Shown here: positions 35,291-43,193 of the stretch, piece after piece
How positions within the stretch are numbered: position 1 is the stretch's first letter
Layout of the letters: the number at the start of each line of letters is the position of its first letter
Assembly: GCA_017656255.1 (NCBI GenBank)
Contig: JACDOE010000034.1
Coordinates: 1 to 64,000, forward strand
From: Bacillaceae bacterium
GTDB taxonomy: Bacteria > Bacillota > Bacilli > JACDOE01
Direction: 5' to 3'
DNA length: 64,000 nt
Notes under the pieces: generated by a model
Databases searched by the model: none
Told to the model about the DNA's origin: nothing
What the model saw: only the letters and a program-made list of their open reading frames with translations
Translations under genes and position numbers: made by a program

Positions 35291-35311
35291 TGCTTATTTC
35301 ATAAAAAAGCT

Positions 35312-36832
35312 TTACTGTACCGCTTTCTGCTCATGCCACTGACGAAGATCCGTCTTCTTGATTTTCCCGCTCAGTGTTTTCGGCATCTCATCCAGGACTT
35401 CGTACAGCCGGGGGATTTTATACGGAGCCAGATGTTTTCTGCAGAACTCAGACAATGCATCAAAATCAATCGAATCCTCAGGATTGCGCAGGGTGATGCA
35501 GGCCTTGATTTCTTCTCCCATAACCGGGTCCGGTACGCCGATCACGCTGGCTTCCAGGACCTGAGGATGCTGATACAACACCTCTTCCACTTCGCGCGGA
35601 TAGATTTTCATGCCGCCCCGATTAATCATATCCTTTTGACGGTCCGCAATATAGAAGAAATTATCATCATCCCGGTAGCCCAGGTCACCCGTGTGGAACC
35701 ATCCGTTGCGGATCGCTTTTTCTGTGGCGTCAGGGCGTCGCCAGTAACCTTTCATCACATTGGGGCCTCTCACAATCAGTTCGCCCACTTCTCCATTCGG
35801 CAATTCTTCCCCGTTTTCATTGACAATCTTGACCTCAACCCCATCAATGGTCGGACCGATCGAACCCGGCTTTTTGATGCCGTCCGGTGTATGCATGGTC
35901 ACAACCGGCGAACACTCGGACAGTCCGTATCCTTCCAGTATCTCAAATCCAAATATGTCCTTCCATTTGTGAAACACTTCAACCGGTAGCGGAGAAGAGC
36001 CGGTAAAGGCGATACGGAGATTCAGATCATATTTTTCAAGGTCCGGATTATTCAGGATGATGGTATACATGGTCGGCGGCCCGAAGAAATAGGTGATTTC
36101 TTCTTCCTCAATCGTTTGCAAGATAGTTTTCGGGTCAAATTTAGGCAACAGAAAATTGGTCGCACCTGCCAGAACCAGGGTATTCATGCAATTGGTCTGG
36201 GCGGCGGCATGGTAAAGCGGTGCCACGATCAAGGATTTGTCGCTCTCAACCACTTGCATCGTCTCTTTATAGGTGTCGGCGTTCGTGTACAGGCTGTGGT
36301 GCGTCAACATCGCACCTTTCGGTTTTCCTGTCGTCCCGGAGGTGTACAGAATTTCGCATACATCATGTTCGTCAAAATCGGCACGGGTATAATCGGGAGC
36401 CTGTCGATCAATCCAGTTCTGGAAGTTCATATCTTCATCCTCATGATCAAGCACGAGGCTTTTAATCAGTTTCGCTGATTTCTCTTCGACGGTTCTTATG
36501 TTTCCCTGGCTGCTATGTTCACACACGTAAATGGCAGGTTCGCTGTTTTCCGCGATATAAGAGATTTCTGAAGGGGTATACAGCGGGTTGATCGGGACAA
36601 TGATCGCTCCCATTTTCATTGCCGCAAAATAGCAGTACATAAATTCCGGCCGGTTTGAAATCTGGATGAGGACGCGTTCACCTTTTTCTAAACCGATCGT
36701 TTTGAAAGCGTTTGCAGTCTGGTTAATTTTTTGTTCCAGTTCCAGATAAGAAAGCCGGATATCAGGTGTTTCGACGGCAGATTTTTCAGGATTCTCACTG
36801 GCGATCCGGGTAATGGTATCAGCGAAATTCAT
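35312..36832 (-). CDS. Acyl-CoA synthetase (AMP-forming)
   Basis: A 506-residue ligase that activates a carboxylic acid to its CoA thioester through an acyl-adenylate. Motifs are ILYTSGTTGKPKGAM (P-loop), GYGLSECSPV (A5), WFHTGDLGYRD (A7/A8), GGMKIYPREVEEVL and the catalytic Lys in PKTLSGKIKKTDLR. Medium- or long-chain fatty acids are the usual substrates. On the minus strand GAGGAGG lies 7 bases before ATG 36832. A FadR-like palindrome at 36855-36868 sits just upstream of that ribosome site. It supplies the first step for the beta-oxidation genes on either side. Confidence 0.93.
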   Translation of the reverse strand: MNFADTITRIASENPEKSAVETPDIRLSYLELEQKINQTANAFKTIGLEKGERVLIQISNRPEFMYCYFAAMKMGAIIVPINPLYTPSEISYIAENSEPAIYVCEHSSQGNIRTVEEKSAKLIKSLVLDHEDEDMNFQNWIDRQAPDYTRADFDEHDVCEILYTSGTTGKPKGAMLTHHSLYTNADTYKETMQVVESDKSLIVAPLYHAAAQTNCMNTLVLAGATNFLLPKFDPKTILQTIEEEEITYFFGPPTMYTIILNNPDLEKYDLNLRIAFTGSSPLPVEVFHKWKDIFGFEILEGYGLSECSPVVTMHTPDGIKKPGSIGPTIDGVEVKIVNENGEELPNGEVGELIVRGPNVMKGYWRRPDATEKAIRNGWFHTGDLGYRDDDNFFYIADRQKDMINRGGMKIYPREVEEVLYQHPQVLEASVIGVPDPVMGEEIKACITLRNPEDSIDFDALSEFCRKHLAPYKIPRLYEVLDEMPKTLSGKIKKTDLRQWHEQKAVQ

Positions 36833-36854
36833 TTATTTTCCTCCTCAACAAAAG

Positions 36855-36868
36855 TGAATGTATATTCA
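36855..36868. promoter_or_regulatory. FadR-like box 1
   Basis: TGAATGTATATTCA is a near-perfect palindrome similar to the half-sites of the B. subtilis FadR operator (TGAATGA with TCATTCA). It lies 23 bases upstream of the ligase start codon, in its leader. Confidence 0.6.
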
Positions 36869-36928
36869 ATAACAGCTTTAATATTAAATTATCAAAAAAT
36901 AATAAACATTTCAACTAGCAATTAAATA

Positions 36929-36957
36929 TTGACAAAATCAACTGTTCAGCATATTAT
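36929..36957 (+). promoter_or_regulatory. Sigma-A promoter of the acyl-CoA dehydrogenase gene
   Basis: A consensus TTGACA (36929-36934) and TATTAT (36952-36957) are spaced by exactly 17 bases. Transcription would begin near 36964, and FadR-like box 2 begins 6 bases later, a classic repressor position. The mRNA leader would be about 200 bases. Confidence 0.75.
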
Positions 36958-36969
36958 TTATAAAAATAA

Positions 36970-36983
36970 TGAATAATCATTCA
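36970..36983. promoter_or_regulatory. FadR-like box 2
   Basis: TGAATAATCATTCA overlaps the start region of the transcript from the promoter at 36929. The right half TCATTCA equals the B. subtilis consensus half-site. Confidence 0.65.
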
Positions 36984-37036
36984 CCTTATTATAAAAGGGT
37001 TAAATAAGGTTATAGGTGTTATATTAATCACGTATA

Positions 37037-37054
37037 TGAATGTATATTCATTAA
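37037..37054. promoter_or_regulatory. FadR-like box 3
   Basis: TGAATGTATATTCATTAA repeats box 1 with a longer right arm and lies within the leader of the acyl-CoA dehydrogenase gene. The following AACAGGTA also echoes the bases beside box 1. Confidence 0.65.
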
Positions 37055-37165
37055 CAGGTATATGTTGGAATCAATTAGAAGTATCACAGGATATTTTAGA
37101 TGTAATTGCGTTAATTTTTGAATCATGTTTCATCAACACGAATACTAATGAGCGGGTGATTAAAG

Positions 37166-38296
37166 ATGAATCAGGAAATGCAAATTTTTAGAGAGACCAT
37201 TGAACGTTTTGCCAGAGAAAAACTAGCACCTGAAGCAGAGGCCATTGACCGACATCACAAAATACCGGAAACGCTTATGCAGGAAGCAGCAAAGATGGGA
37301 TTGTTCGGTGTCCCTTTTTCAGAGGAGTACGGAGGCAGTGGGTTCGGATGGCGAGCCTATTACATGATGATCGAAGAACTGGCGAAAGTGGAAGGTTCAC
37401 TGCCTTCCGTGATCGGTGCCCATACCACGATTGCGTCCAATAGTATCAATGTATCAGGTTCTGAGGAACAAAAGAAGGCCTATTTAAAACCGCTGGCGGA
37501 GGGGACATATCTGGGTGCCTTCGCGATCACGGAACCGGGAGCGGGTTCCGATGCAGCCGGTTTGCGAACCCGAGCGGAAAAGCAGGGGGAATACTGGGTT
37601 CTCAACGGAACGAAGTGTTTTATTACCAATGCCCCTTCAGCCGGTGTTATTGTTGTTTTTGCGGCCAACGATTTAAGCAAGGGAGCGCGGGGAGGCATCA
37701 CGGCCTTTATTGTTGAAAAAGATACACCCGGGCTCTCGATTGGAAAAATCGAAGATAAATTCGGGATTCGCGGCTCGGAGACCAGTGAAGTGATTCTGGA
37801 GGATGTCAAAGTCCATGAAAGCCAGATACTCGGAGAAGTGGGGCAGGGTTTCAAAACGGCGATGCGGGTGATGCAAAACGGACGGCTATCCATTGCGGCC
37901 GGAGCTCTGGGTGCCGCGAAGGGGGCGTTCGAACTGGCCGTCAATTATGCGAAAGAAAGAAAACAATTCGGGAGACCGATCGCCGACTTTCAAATGATCC
38001 AGAGCAAAATTGCCGAAATGAAAATGGAAATCTACGCAATGGAGTCGATGCTTTTTCGAACGATTGACCTTCTGGAACAGGGAAAACCGTTCAACATGGA
38101 AGCGTCGATCATCAAGGCTTATGCTTCTGAAAAAGCGGACTGGATCATTAATGAATCGATGCAGGTGCTGGGCGGAAACGGGTATATCAAAGAGTACCCG
38201 GTTGAGCGGATGCTCAGGGATGCACGGATTAACCGAATTTTTGAAGGGACCAGTGAAGTCCAGCGGGTTGTGATCGCGCGTGAAGTGCTGCGTTAG
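37166..38296 (+). CDS. Acyl-CoA dehydrogenase
   Basis: A 376-residue FAD enzyme that oxidises acyl-CoA to trans-2-enoyl-CoA. Signatures are FAITEPGAGSDAAGLRT (flavin/substrate contact), the KERKQFGRPIADFQMIQ segment and QVLGGNGYIKEYPVERMLRD. The catalytic Glu of the short/medium-chain class is in RIFEGTSEVQR. GAGCGGGTGA precedes ATG 37166. It is transcribed away from the ligase gene and is probably repressed by the FadR-like protein. With the genes at 31361-34276 it completes beta-oxidation apart from an electron-transfer flavoprotein, which is not in the window. Confidence 0.94.
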   Translation: MNQEMQIFRETIERFAREKLAPEAEAIDRHHKIPETLMQEAAKMGLFGVPFSEEYGGSGFGWRAYYMMIEELAKVEGSLPSVIGAHTTIASNSINVSGSEEQKKAYLKPLAEGTYLGAFAITEPGAGSDAAGLRTRAEKQGEYWVLNGTKCFITNAPSAGVIVVFAANDLSKGARGGITAFIVEKDTPGLSIGKIEDKFGIRGSETSEVILEDVKVHESQILGEVGQGFKTAMRVMQNGRLSIAAGALGAAKGAFELAVNYAKERKQFGRPIADFQMIQSKIAEMKMEIYAMESMLFRTIDLLEQGKPFNMEASIIKAYASEKADWIINESMQVLGGNGYIKEYPVERMLRDARINRIFEGTSEVQRVVIAREVLR

Positions 38297-38324
38297 AGCG
38301 ATCAATAATTGCTTAAAATATAAA

Positions 38325-38360
38325 AAGAAGAAGGGGGAAAGCTTTCCCTCTTCTTTTTTA
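38325..38360. terminator. Bidirectional terminator between convergent genes
   Basis: AAGAAGAAGGGGGAAAGC and TTTCCCTCTTCTTTTTT form a long stem with A and T tails at either end. It serves the acyl-CoA dehydrogenase gene and the convergent minus-strand gene at 38371. Confidence 0.88.
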
Positions 38361-38370
38361 ACTCAAATGG

Positions 38371-38808
38371 TTAATTTAAACGATCATGTAAACTCTGATA
38401 AAGCTCCGATTCATATTGCGAGAATTGATCATCAATCTGATCCTGCTGGTTTTCGATGACCTGTTTCTGTTTATCTTTCAATTCCTTCTTCAGGTCTTCT
38501 TTGATTTTTTCGATGTTCTTTTTATAGTCTTCCAGTCGTTTGGCCACATATTGTTCCACTTCCTGGTCCGTTTCCAGTTTTGCCTCATCCATTTCCTTCT
38601 GGATTTCCTGCATAACTTCCTGCTTTAACTTCTGGATCTCCGGTTCAATTTCAGCCAGCTTCGCTTCTTTCGTTGCTTCCGCACTCCGGTTCAGCAGCTG
38701 CTCAAACTTTTCCAGCACATCGGTCTGGGTCATGGCAAATACGGTACCTGAAAAAGATACCAGCGCAACAACGGCGATTAAGATCAGTTTGTTGCGTAAA
38801 CCGTTCAT
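38371..38808 (-). CDS. Secreted coiled-coil protein, hypothetical
   Basis: A 145-residue exported protein. It has a signal peptide (NKLILIAVVALVSFSGTVFA, cleavage after about residue 25). The rest is almost wholly charged helix (KEAKLAEIEPEIQKLKQEV onward) with heptad character. On the minus strand AAAGGGGGAG lies 7 bases before ATG 38808. There is no Cys and no anchor, so it may be released or bind the cell wall. The C-terminal half of the protein at 43153 has a similar helical character. The function is unknown. Confidence 0.75.
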   Translation of the reverse strand: MNGLRNKLILIAVVALVSFSGTVFAMTQTDVLEKFEQLLNRSAEATKEAKLAEIEPEIQKLKQEVMQEIQKEMDEAKLETDQEVEQYVAKRLEDYKKNIEKIKEDLKKELKDKQKQVIENQQDQIDDQFSQYESELYQSLHDRLN

Positions 38809-39374
38809 TAAAGCTCCCCCTTTATGAAATAAAATATGAATAATTGCACAAGCGTCCTATCAAATTTTATCTATTTAATTCATATTGATAGGGATAGACA
38901 CATAGACCAGCAAGTTAAACGGATGAATGAGTAAACCCCGGGCAGGGTTAGATGAGAGGAAAATGGGGACGGGTCAGGTTCTCTTTTTTTATCCTGACCT
39001 GATATGTAATCGGATCCGATATCAACGTTTAGTCCCACCTTATTCATAGTACCAGAGAACCAGGGCCTGTCACAATCCCTATTTTAATAAACTTTGTTAC
39101 ATCCATACCCGCGGGTATGGTTGTAACATCCATCCTCCTATTCTCTTCACAACCATCCCCTGGAAAACGTCTTTTTCCCTTGCAAAATTTCCCGAAACAT
39201 AGGTCTGCCTGAAAAACCATAAAACTACAAAATTCTTATCATCGCCGCTTAACCCAATTTTTTGTCACACCGTCCCTCCTATATTTCGACTGATTACTTA
39301 AACAACCGTTGATATGATAGACAAAGCTGTTTTTTTTACAAATCTATCAATCTCACGAAATGGGGAGGGGACAG
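38809..39374. other. Intergenic region before the small hydrophobic peptide
   Basis: This 566-base stretch carries dispersed palindrome copy 2 (39095-39128) and an inverted repeat GGTCAGG/CCTGACC (38972-38999) with T-rich loop. No convincing gene or strong promoter was found, although TATGAT at 39313-39318 could be a -10. Confidence 0.5.
39095..39128. repeat. Dispersed palindrome, copy 2
   Basis: TGTTACATCCATACCC and GGGTATGGTTGTAACA flank a 2-base centre. There is one mismatch (T opposite T) at the variable position of the family. Confidence 0.9.
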
Positions 39375-39476
39375 ATGAAACACAGGATCTGGGTCATCTT
39401 ATTAGTCGTACTGTTCATGATCATGGGCATGTTTTCAAGTATTCTGGCGGTAGAAAGGGGATTGCCACCCTATTAG
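39375..39476 (+). CDS. 33-residue hydrophobic peptide with signal-like helix
   Basis: The frame MKHRIWVILLVVLFMIMGMF, then SSILAVERGLPPY, ends at TAG 39474-39476. GGGGAGGGGA lies 4 bases before ATG 39375, a stronger ribosome site than many genes here. The peptide has a basic start, a 17-residue hydrophobic core and a short polar tail. It could be a membrane microprotein or a secreted-peptide precursor with the signal cleaved near SSILA and VERGLPPY released; the sequence cannot decide. It lies 44 bases before the binding-protein gene at 39521 and is probably co-transcribed with it. Confidence 0.55.
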   Translation: MKHRIWVILLVVLFMIMGMFSSILAVERGLPPY

Positions 39477-39520
39477 GGATTGATCTTCATATTAAATAAG
39501 AAAGGATGGATGCATCTGAC

Positions 39521-40480
39521 ATGAAACCAACCAGCCCGATTTTCAAAACATTTCTGGCCATCACGCTTCTACTCACCGGATTCATATCAGGTATCTTATT
39601 ACCTGAAGCCGACGCGCAGCAGGGGGCCAATCACGTTACAGTTGAAGCCGATGTCCATCATATCAACGGCCAACTAATCAACGGAACCACCATCGTATCG
39701 GCCCGCTCACTGGGTGAGGCACTTGGACGCCAGGTCTCCTGGGATCCTGAAGCCCACACCGTCCATATCGAGTCCCGCCTGGATACGATTTTAAAAAGGG
39801 GGTATATCCGCGTCGGGACAACCGGCGATTACAAACCCTTCACCTATCTCAATCCGGAGACCGGCGAGTACGAAGGGTTTGACATCGACGCAGCCAAAAA
39901 ACTGGCCCGGGATCTGGGCGTCGAGGTCCGGTTTGTCCAGACCTCCTGGCCTACGCTGATGGATGATCTGCTGGCCGACAAATTCGATATCGCGATGGGT
40001 GGCATCAGCCGCAATGTGGAGCGCCAGAAAACCGCCCATCTGTCCCAACCGTATATGACCTTTGGCAAATCACCGCTGATCCGGGCGGAAGATAAGGATA
40101 AATATCAGAGTCTGGAAGATATTGATCAACCGGATGTCAAAATTGCGGTCAATCCCGGTGGAACCAATCAGAAGTTTGTCAATGCCAACATTAAACAGGC
40201 CCAGGTGACGGTTGTGGAAAACAATCTCGATATCCCCGGCCTGATTGCTTCCGGGGAGTATGATGTCATGATTACCGACAATATTGAAGCGATTCTGTAT
40301 GCCAATCAGGACCCCCGCCTGTATGCAGCTTTGAGTGACAATCCGTTCACCATTAATCAGAAGGGGTATCTGATGCACCGCGGCGATCCCATCTTTGCCA
40401 ACTGGGTCGACCTGTGGATGGAAGAGATGATCTTAAAAGGGGAATTTGAGGCGCTTGAGGAGAAGTGGATTTATAATTGA
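39521..40480 (+). CDS. PheC-like binding protein with copper-amine-oxidase-N domain
   Basis: A 319-residue exported protein. A signal peptide (to about residue 34) is followed by a short copper-amine-oxidase-N-type domain (residues 40-90; TIVSARSLGEALGRQVSWDP). Next comes a periplasmic-binding-fold domain from about residue 95 to the end. This domain matches the PheC (cyclohexadienyl dehydratase) pattern step by step: GYIRVGTTGDYKPFTYL, SWPTLMDDLLADKFDIAMGG, VAVNPGGTNQKF-like and VMITDNIEA. PheC enzymes convert prephenate or arogenate outside the cytoplasm, but close relatives are plain amino-acid-binding proteins. Start chosen at ATG 39521 with AAAGGATGG 11 bases upstream. No transporter genes adjoin it, which favours an enzyme or sensor role over transport. 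Confidence 0.82.
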   Translation: MKPTSPIFKTFLAITLLLTGFISGILLPEADAQQGANHVTVEADVHHINGQLINGTTIVSARSLGEALGRQVSWDPEAHTVHIESRLDTILKRGYIRVGTTGDYKPFTYLNPETGEYEGFDIDAAKKLARDLGVEVRFVQTSWPTLMDDLLADKFDIAMGGISRNVERQKTAHLSQPYMTFGKSPLIRAEDKDKYQSLEDIDQPDVKIAVNPGGTNQKFVNANIKQAQVTVVENNLDIPGLIASGEYDVMITDNIEAILYANQDPRLYAALSDNPFTINQKGYLMHRGDPIFANWVDLWMEEMILKGEFEALEEKWIYN

Positions 40481-40511
40481 GGTGTTTTGACCTCAATCCG
40501 CACAGGCACAC

Positions 40512-40549
40512 CGTGTTACAACCATACCCGCCAGTATGGTTGTAACACG
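40512..40549. repeat. Dispersed palindrome, copy 3
   Basis: Perfect 16-bp arms, CGTGTTACAACCATAC and GTATGGTTGTAACACG, flank the centre CCGCCA. It lies 31 bases after the PheC-like gene and 152 bases before the Wzz gene start. A smaller hairpin TTGAGGT/ACCTCAA (40477-40496) overlaps the preceding stop. Confidence 0.92.
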
Positions 40550-40700
40550 TCCTGTCCCCTGCCCGTACCCGTAAAAATTCACTTGAATTTATAAAATAGT
40601 ATTGATATTCTAAATATTAGTAAACAAAAATTCCATTTTCTTTCTTTTTATACATAGTTCGACAAAAACCACATCATGCATCATGGGACGGAGGGCTCAT

Positions 40701-41483
40701 ATGGAATCCAATCAAGATTACATGGAAATTGATCTGAGAGATATCTTCCGTATCATTAAGAAACGCATCTGGATCATCCTCGTGGTTACCCTTCTCAGCT
40801 CCATTACAGCAGCCATCATCAGCTATTTCTACATCACACCCATCTATGAATCATCAACGCAACTGCTGGTCAACAAGTCGGAACGCAATCCCGAAAACAT
40901 CTACAATCTCAGTGACATCAATACAGACCTCAAACTGGTGGATACATACAGTGTGATCATCAAAAGTCCGCGCATCATGGAACTGGTCGTGCAGGATCTC
41001 GACCTTAACATGAACGCCGGTCAGCTAACGCAGAAAGTACGGGTCAGCCCCGTGAAAAACTCACAGGTCATTTCCATCACCGTCCAGGACCCGGACCCGC
41101 AAATGGCGGCGACCATTGCCAATGGTGTCGCACAGGTTTTTAAAAAGGAAATTGTCAACATCATGAACGTGGATAATGTCCAGATCCTTAATACGGCCAA
41201 CGTCGGGGAAAACCCGGCTCCCGTTAAACCCAAACCCGGATTGAATATCATGATTGCGTTTGTGGTCGGCATCATGTTAAGCCTGGGCATCATTTTTCTG
41301 CTGGAGTTTCTGGACAACACCCTCCATACAGAGCAGGATGTTGAATGCGTGTTGAATCTGCCGGTGCTGGGAAGCATCCCAAAAATTGAAGAAACCAAAA
41401 CCGCCCATGCCGGTTCCACCTATCCGAACACGCAGGTGTCGGCAGAACTGGCGGCAGGAAGTGATATCAATGAAAAGAAATAA
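40701..41483 (+). CDS. Wzz-type chain-length protein, CpsC/YveK class
   Basis: A 260-residue membrane protein of the Wzz family (PF02706). One helix lies near residues 20-45 (IWIILVVTLLSSITAAIISY) and another near 180-205, enclosing an extracellular domain. The NPAPVKPKPGLNIMIAF segment before the second helix is the Pro-rich family signature. In Gram-positives this protein is the activator of the separate tyrosine kinase CpsD, encoded next with a 14-base overlap. The pair controls polymer length. I chose ATG 40701 because GGAGGG lies 5 bases upstream. Confidence 0.92.
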   Translation: MESNQDYMEIDLRDIFRIIKKRIWIILVVTLLSSITAAIISYFYITPIYESSTQLLVNKSERNPENIYNLSDINTDLKLVDTYSVIIKSPRIMELVVQDLDLNMNAGQLTQKVRVSPVKNSQVISITVQDPDPQMAATIANGVAQVFKKEIVNIMNVDNVQILNTANVGENPAPVKPKPGLNIMIAFVVGIMLSLGIIFLLEFLDNTLHTEQDVECVLNLPVLGSIPKIEETKTAHAGSTYPNTQVSAELAAGSDINEKK

Positions 41484-42174
41484 GAGAAAAAAATCAGATC
41501 GCTTCAGAACACTGGTAGCCTTTCGCGATGAACGCTCAAACGCTTCCGAGGCCTATCGGACGTTACGTACCAACCTGCAGTTTGCCAGCGTCGACCGTGA
41601 AGTCAAGTCTATTCTGGTGACCAGCTCTGGACCGGCGGAAGGCAAGTCTACCACCATTACGAATCTGGCGGTCGTGCTGGCTCAGTCCGGAAAAAAGGTG
41701 CTACTGATCGATGCCGACATGAGAAAGCCGACGGTTCATCATTATTTTCGCGTCCCCAATCACCGGGGGTTAAGCAATATGCTGGCGGGCGTAAACACGC
41801 TTGAAGAGGTTATCACGAAAACAGGCGTGAACAACCTCCATGTGGTTACGTCAGGCCCCGTTCCGCCCAACCCCGCTGAAATACTGGCTTCCAAAAAGAT
41901 GTCCCAATTTGTGAAAAATGTCGTCAGTGACTATGACTATGTCTTGATTGACGCCCCTCCCGTGGTGGCTGTCACCGACGCACAGATACTGGCCGGTTAT
42001 GTCGACGGGGTGGTGCTTGTGATCCATGCCGGCAAAACCAATAAAGATATGGCAGTCAAAGCGAAGCACCTATTGGAAAATGTGCATGCACGAATCCTCG
42101 GGACGGTGCTGAATAATCGCAAACTGGATCACAACGGATACTACGAGTATTATCACTATGAACAGGAATCATAA
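41470..42174 (+). CDS. CpsD/YveL-type BY tyrosine kinase
   Basis: A 234-residue cytoplasmic bacterial tyrosine kinase. Walker A is SSGPAEGKSTT, Walker A' is VLLIDADMRKP and Walker B is YVLIDAPP. The C-terminal tail NGYYEYYHYEQES is the tyrosine cluster that is autophosphorylated. It needs the CpsC-type protein encoded just upstream for activity, and is dephosphorylated by CpsB-type phosphatases such as the one encoded next. ATG 41470 lies inside the end of the Wzz gene. A terminator follows, so the phosphatase gene is probably expressed separately. Confidence 0.94.
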   Translation: MKRNKRKKSDRFRTLVAFRDERSNASEAYRTLRTNLQFASVDREVKSILVTSSGPAEGKSTTITNLAVVLAQSGKKVLLIDADMRKPTVHHYFRVPNHRGLSNMLAGVNTLEEVITKTGVNNLHVVTSGPVPPNPAEILASKKMSQFVKNVVSDYDYVLIDAPPVVAVTDAQILAGYVDGVVLVIHAGKTNKDMAVKAKHLLENVHARILGTVLNNRKLDHNGYYEYYHYEQES

Positions 42175-42192
42175 AATAACACAACCATGACA

Positions 42193-42223
42193 TGAGATCT
42201 CTTAAAAAGAGGTCTCATTTTTT
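42193..42223 (+). terminator. Terminator after the BY-kinase gene
   Basis: TGAGATCTCTT pairs with AAGAGGTCTCA (one G-T pair) around three A, then TTTTTT. Confidence 0.88.
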
Positions 42224-42366
42224 GTCAAAAAAATCAGATAAATAAATAGGCTATTCAACAATATTTTACAATTTAAACATTTTACTCCTTGAAAGGGCCT
42301 GTGATAGCATATTTATTGTAACGATTGTCCCGGTACGATTGGCAGGGGGGAGCGAGGTGATTTGCG

Positions 42367-43137
42367 ATTATCGATATACACTGTCACATATTACCGCAGC
42401 TGGATGATGGGTCACAGGACATCGAACAGTCGGTTCGCATGGCGGAAGTGGCGGTTGAGGACGGAATTACCACCATCGTGGCCACACCCCATTATAATGA
42501 GTCCTATCGAACGGATCCGTCACGCATTAAAGAGAAAGTGATGGAAGTCAATCAGGCGATTGAAGAGAGAGGCATCCCACTGCGGCTGCTTCCGGGAATG
42601 GAAGCCCATTATCATTACGATCTGATCGATCAACTGCAGGATGGGCAGCTCTTGCCTCTCGGACTGAACAGTAAGTATGTCTTGCTGGAACTTCCTTTTC
42701 AACAGATTCCACATCATCTGAACAACCTGGTTTATCAGATTAAACTGGCCGGTTATACGCCGATTATCCCTCATCCGGAACGCTCAGTCTTTTTTCATAA
42801 ACATCCCGCCCAACTCTATGAACTGGTTAAAAACGGTGTCATCACACAGGTCAACGCAGGCAGTGTGACCGGTCTATTCGGTAAAAAAGTCAAAAAATTC
42901 ACGAAAAAGATGTTTGATTACGGATTGCTTCATTTGCTGGCATCCGATGCCCACGATGACAAGAAACGACCGCCTTGTCTGTCTGATGCCTATCGCACCA
43001 TTGCCCAGTTTGCCGGCCATTCTTTCGTCACCATGATGAAACGGAATGCGGAGTATGTGGCTTACGGCAGGGAGTTCTGGGTGGAGGAACCGGTGCGGCC
43101 GCAGAAAAGGAAGTTCTGGCTGCTGGGATACAGATAA
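42367..43137 (+). CDS. CpsB/YwqE-type PHP tyrosine phosphatase, apparent ATT start
   Basis: A 256-residue manganese-dependent phosphatase of the PHP class that dephosphorylates CpsD-type kinases. Metal motifs are IDIHCHILPQLDDGS at the N-terminus, IVATPHYNE, GMEAHYHYD, IPHPERS and LLASDAHDD. In frame, the only codons between the stop TGA (42358-42360) and the conserved D-I-H-C-H are TTT, GCG, ATT and ATC. No ATG, GTG or TTG is available. GAGGTGAT (42354-42361) is an excellent ribosome site 5 bases before ATT 42367, so translation seems to begin at ATT. The first in-frame ATG (42439) would remove the HxH metal ligands. A single-base loss of the ATG or a sequencing error is the alternative. Confidence 0.85.
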   Translation: MIDIHCHILPQLDDGSQDIEQSVRMAEVAVEDGITTIVATPHYNESYRTDPSRIKEKVMEVNQAIEERGIPLRLLPGMEAHYHYDLIDQLQDGQLLPLGLNSKYVLLELPFQQIPHHLNNLVYQIKLAGYTPIIPHPERSVFFHKHPAQLYELVKNGVITQVNAGSVTGLFGKKVKKFTKKMFDYGLLHLLASDAHDDKKRPPCLSDAYRTIAQFAGHSFVTMMKRNAEYVAYGREFWVEEPVRPQKRKFWLLGYR

Positions 43138-43140
43138 AAT

Positions 43141-43193
43141 AGGCGGAGGCGGCTAATCTTTCATCACCCGGTTTTTAAGTTCCGCCTTTTTTT
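43141..43193 (+). terminator. Possible terminator after the CpsB-type gene
   Basis: AGGCGGA (43141-43147) and TCCGCCT (43181-43187) flank a 33-base loop, with a T run after. It overlaps the 3' end of the convergent gene, and the long loop makes it uncertain. Confidence 0.4.

Larger units (their letters stand above)
34979..35311. other. Intergenic region with converging terminators
   Basis: This 333-base stretch lies between the regulator (plus strand) and the acyl-CoA ligase (minus strand). It contains one terminator for each gene near its ends. The roughly 210 bases between them have no supported gene. Confidence 0.6.
36833..37165. other. Divergent control region of ligase and acyl-CoA dehydrogenase
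   Basis: This 333-base AT-rich region separates two divergent genes. It contains a good plus-strand sigma-A promoter (36929-36957) and three palindromes of the FadR type. I see no small gene in it. Confidence 0.75.

Noticed and set aside
39314-39499. Plus-strand open frame of 61 codons
   Set aside because: It overlaps the 33-residue peptide in another frame and lacks a ribosome site.
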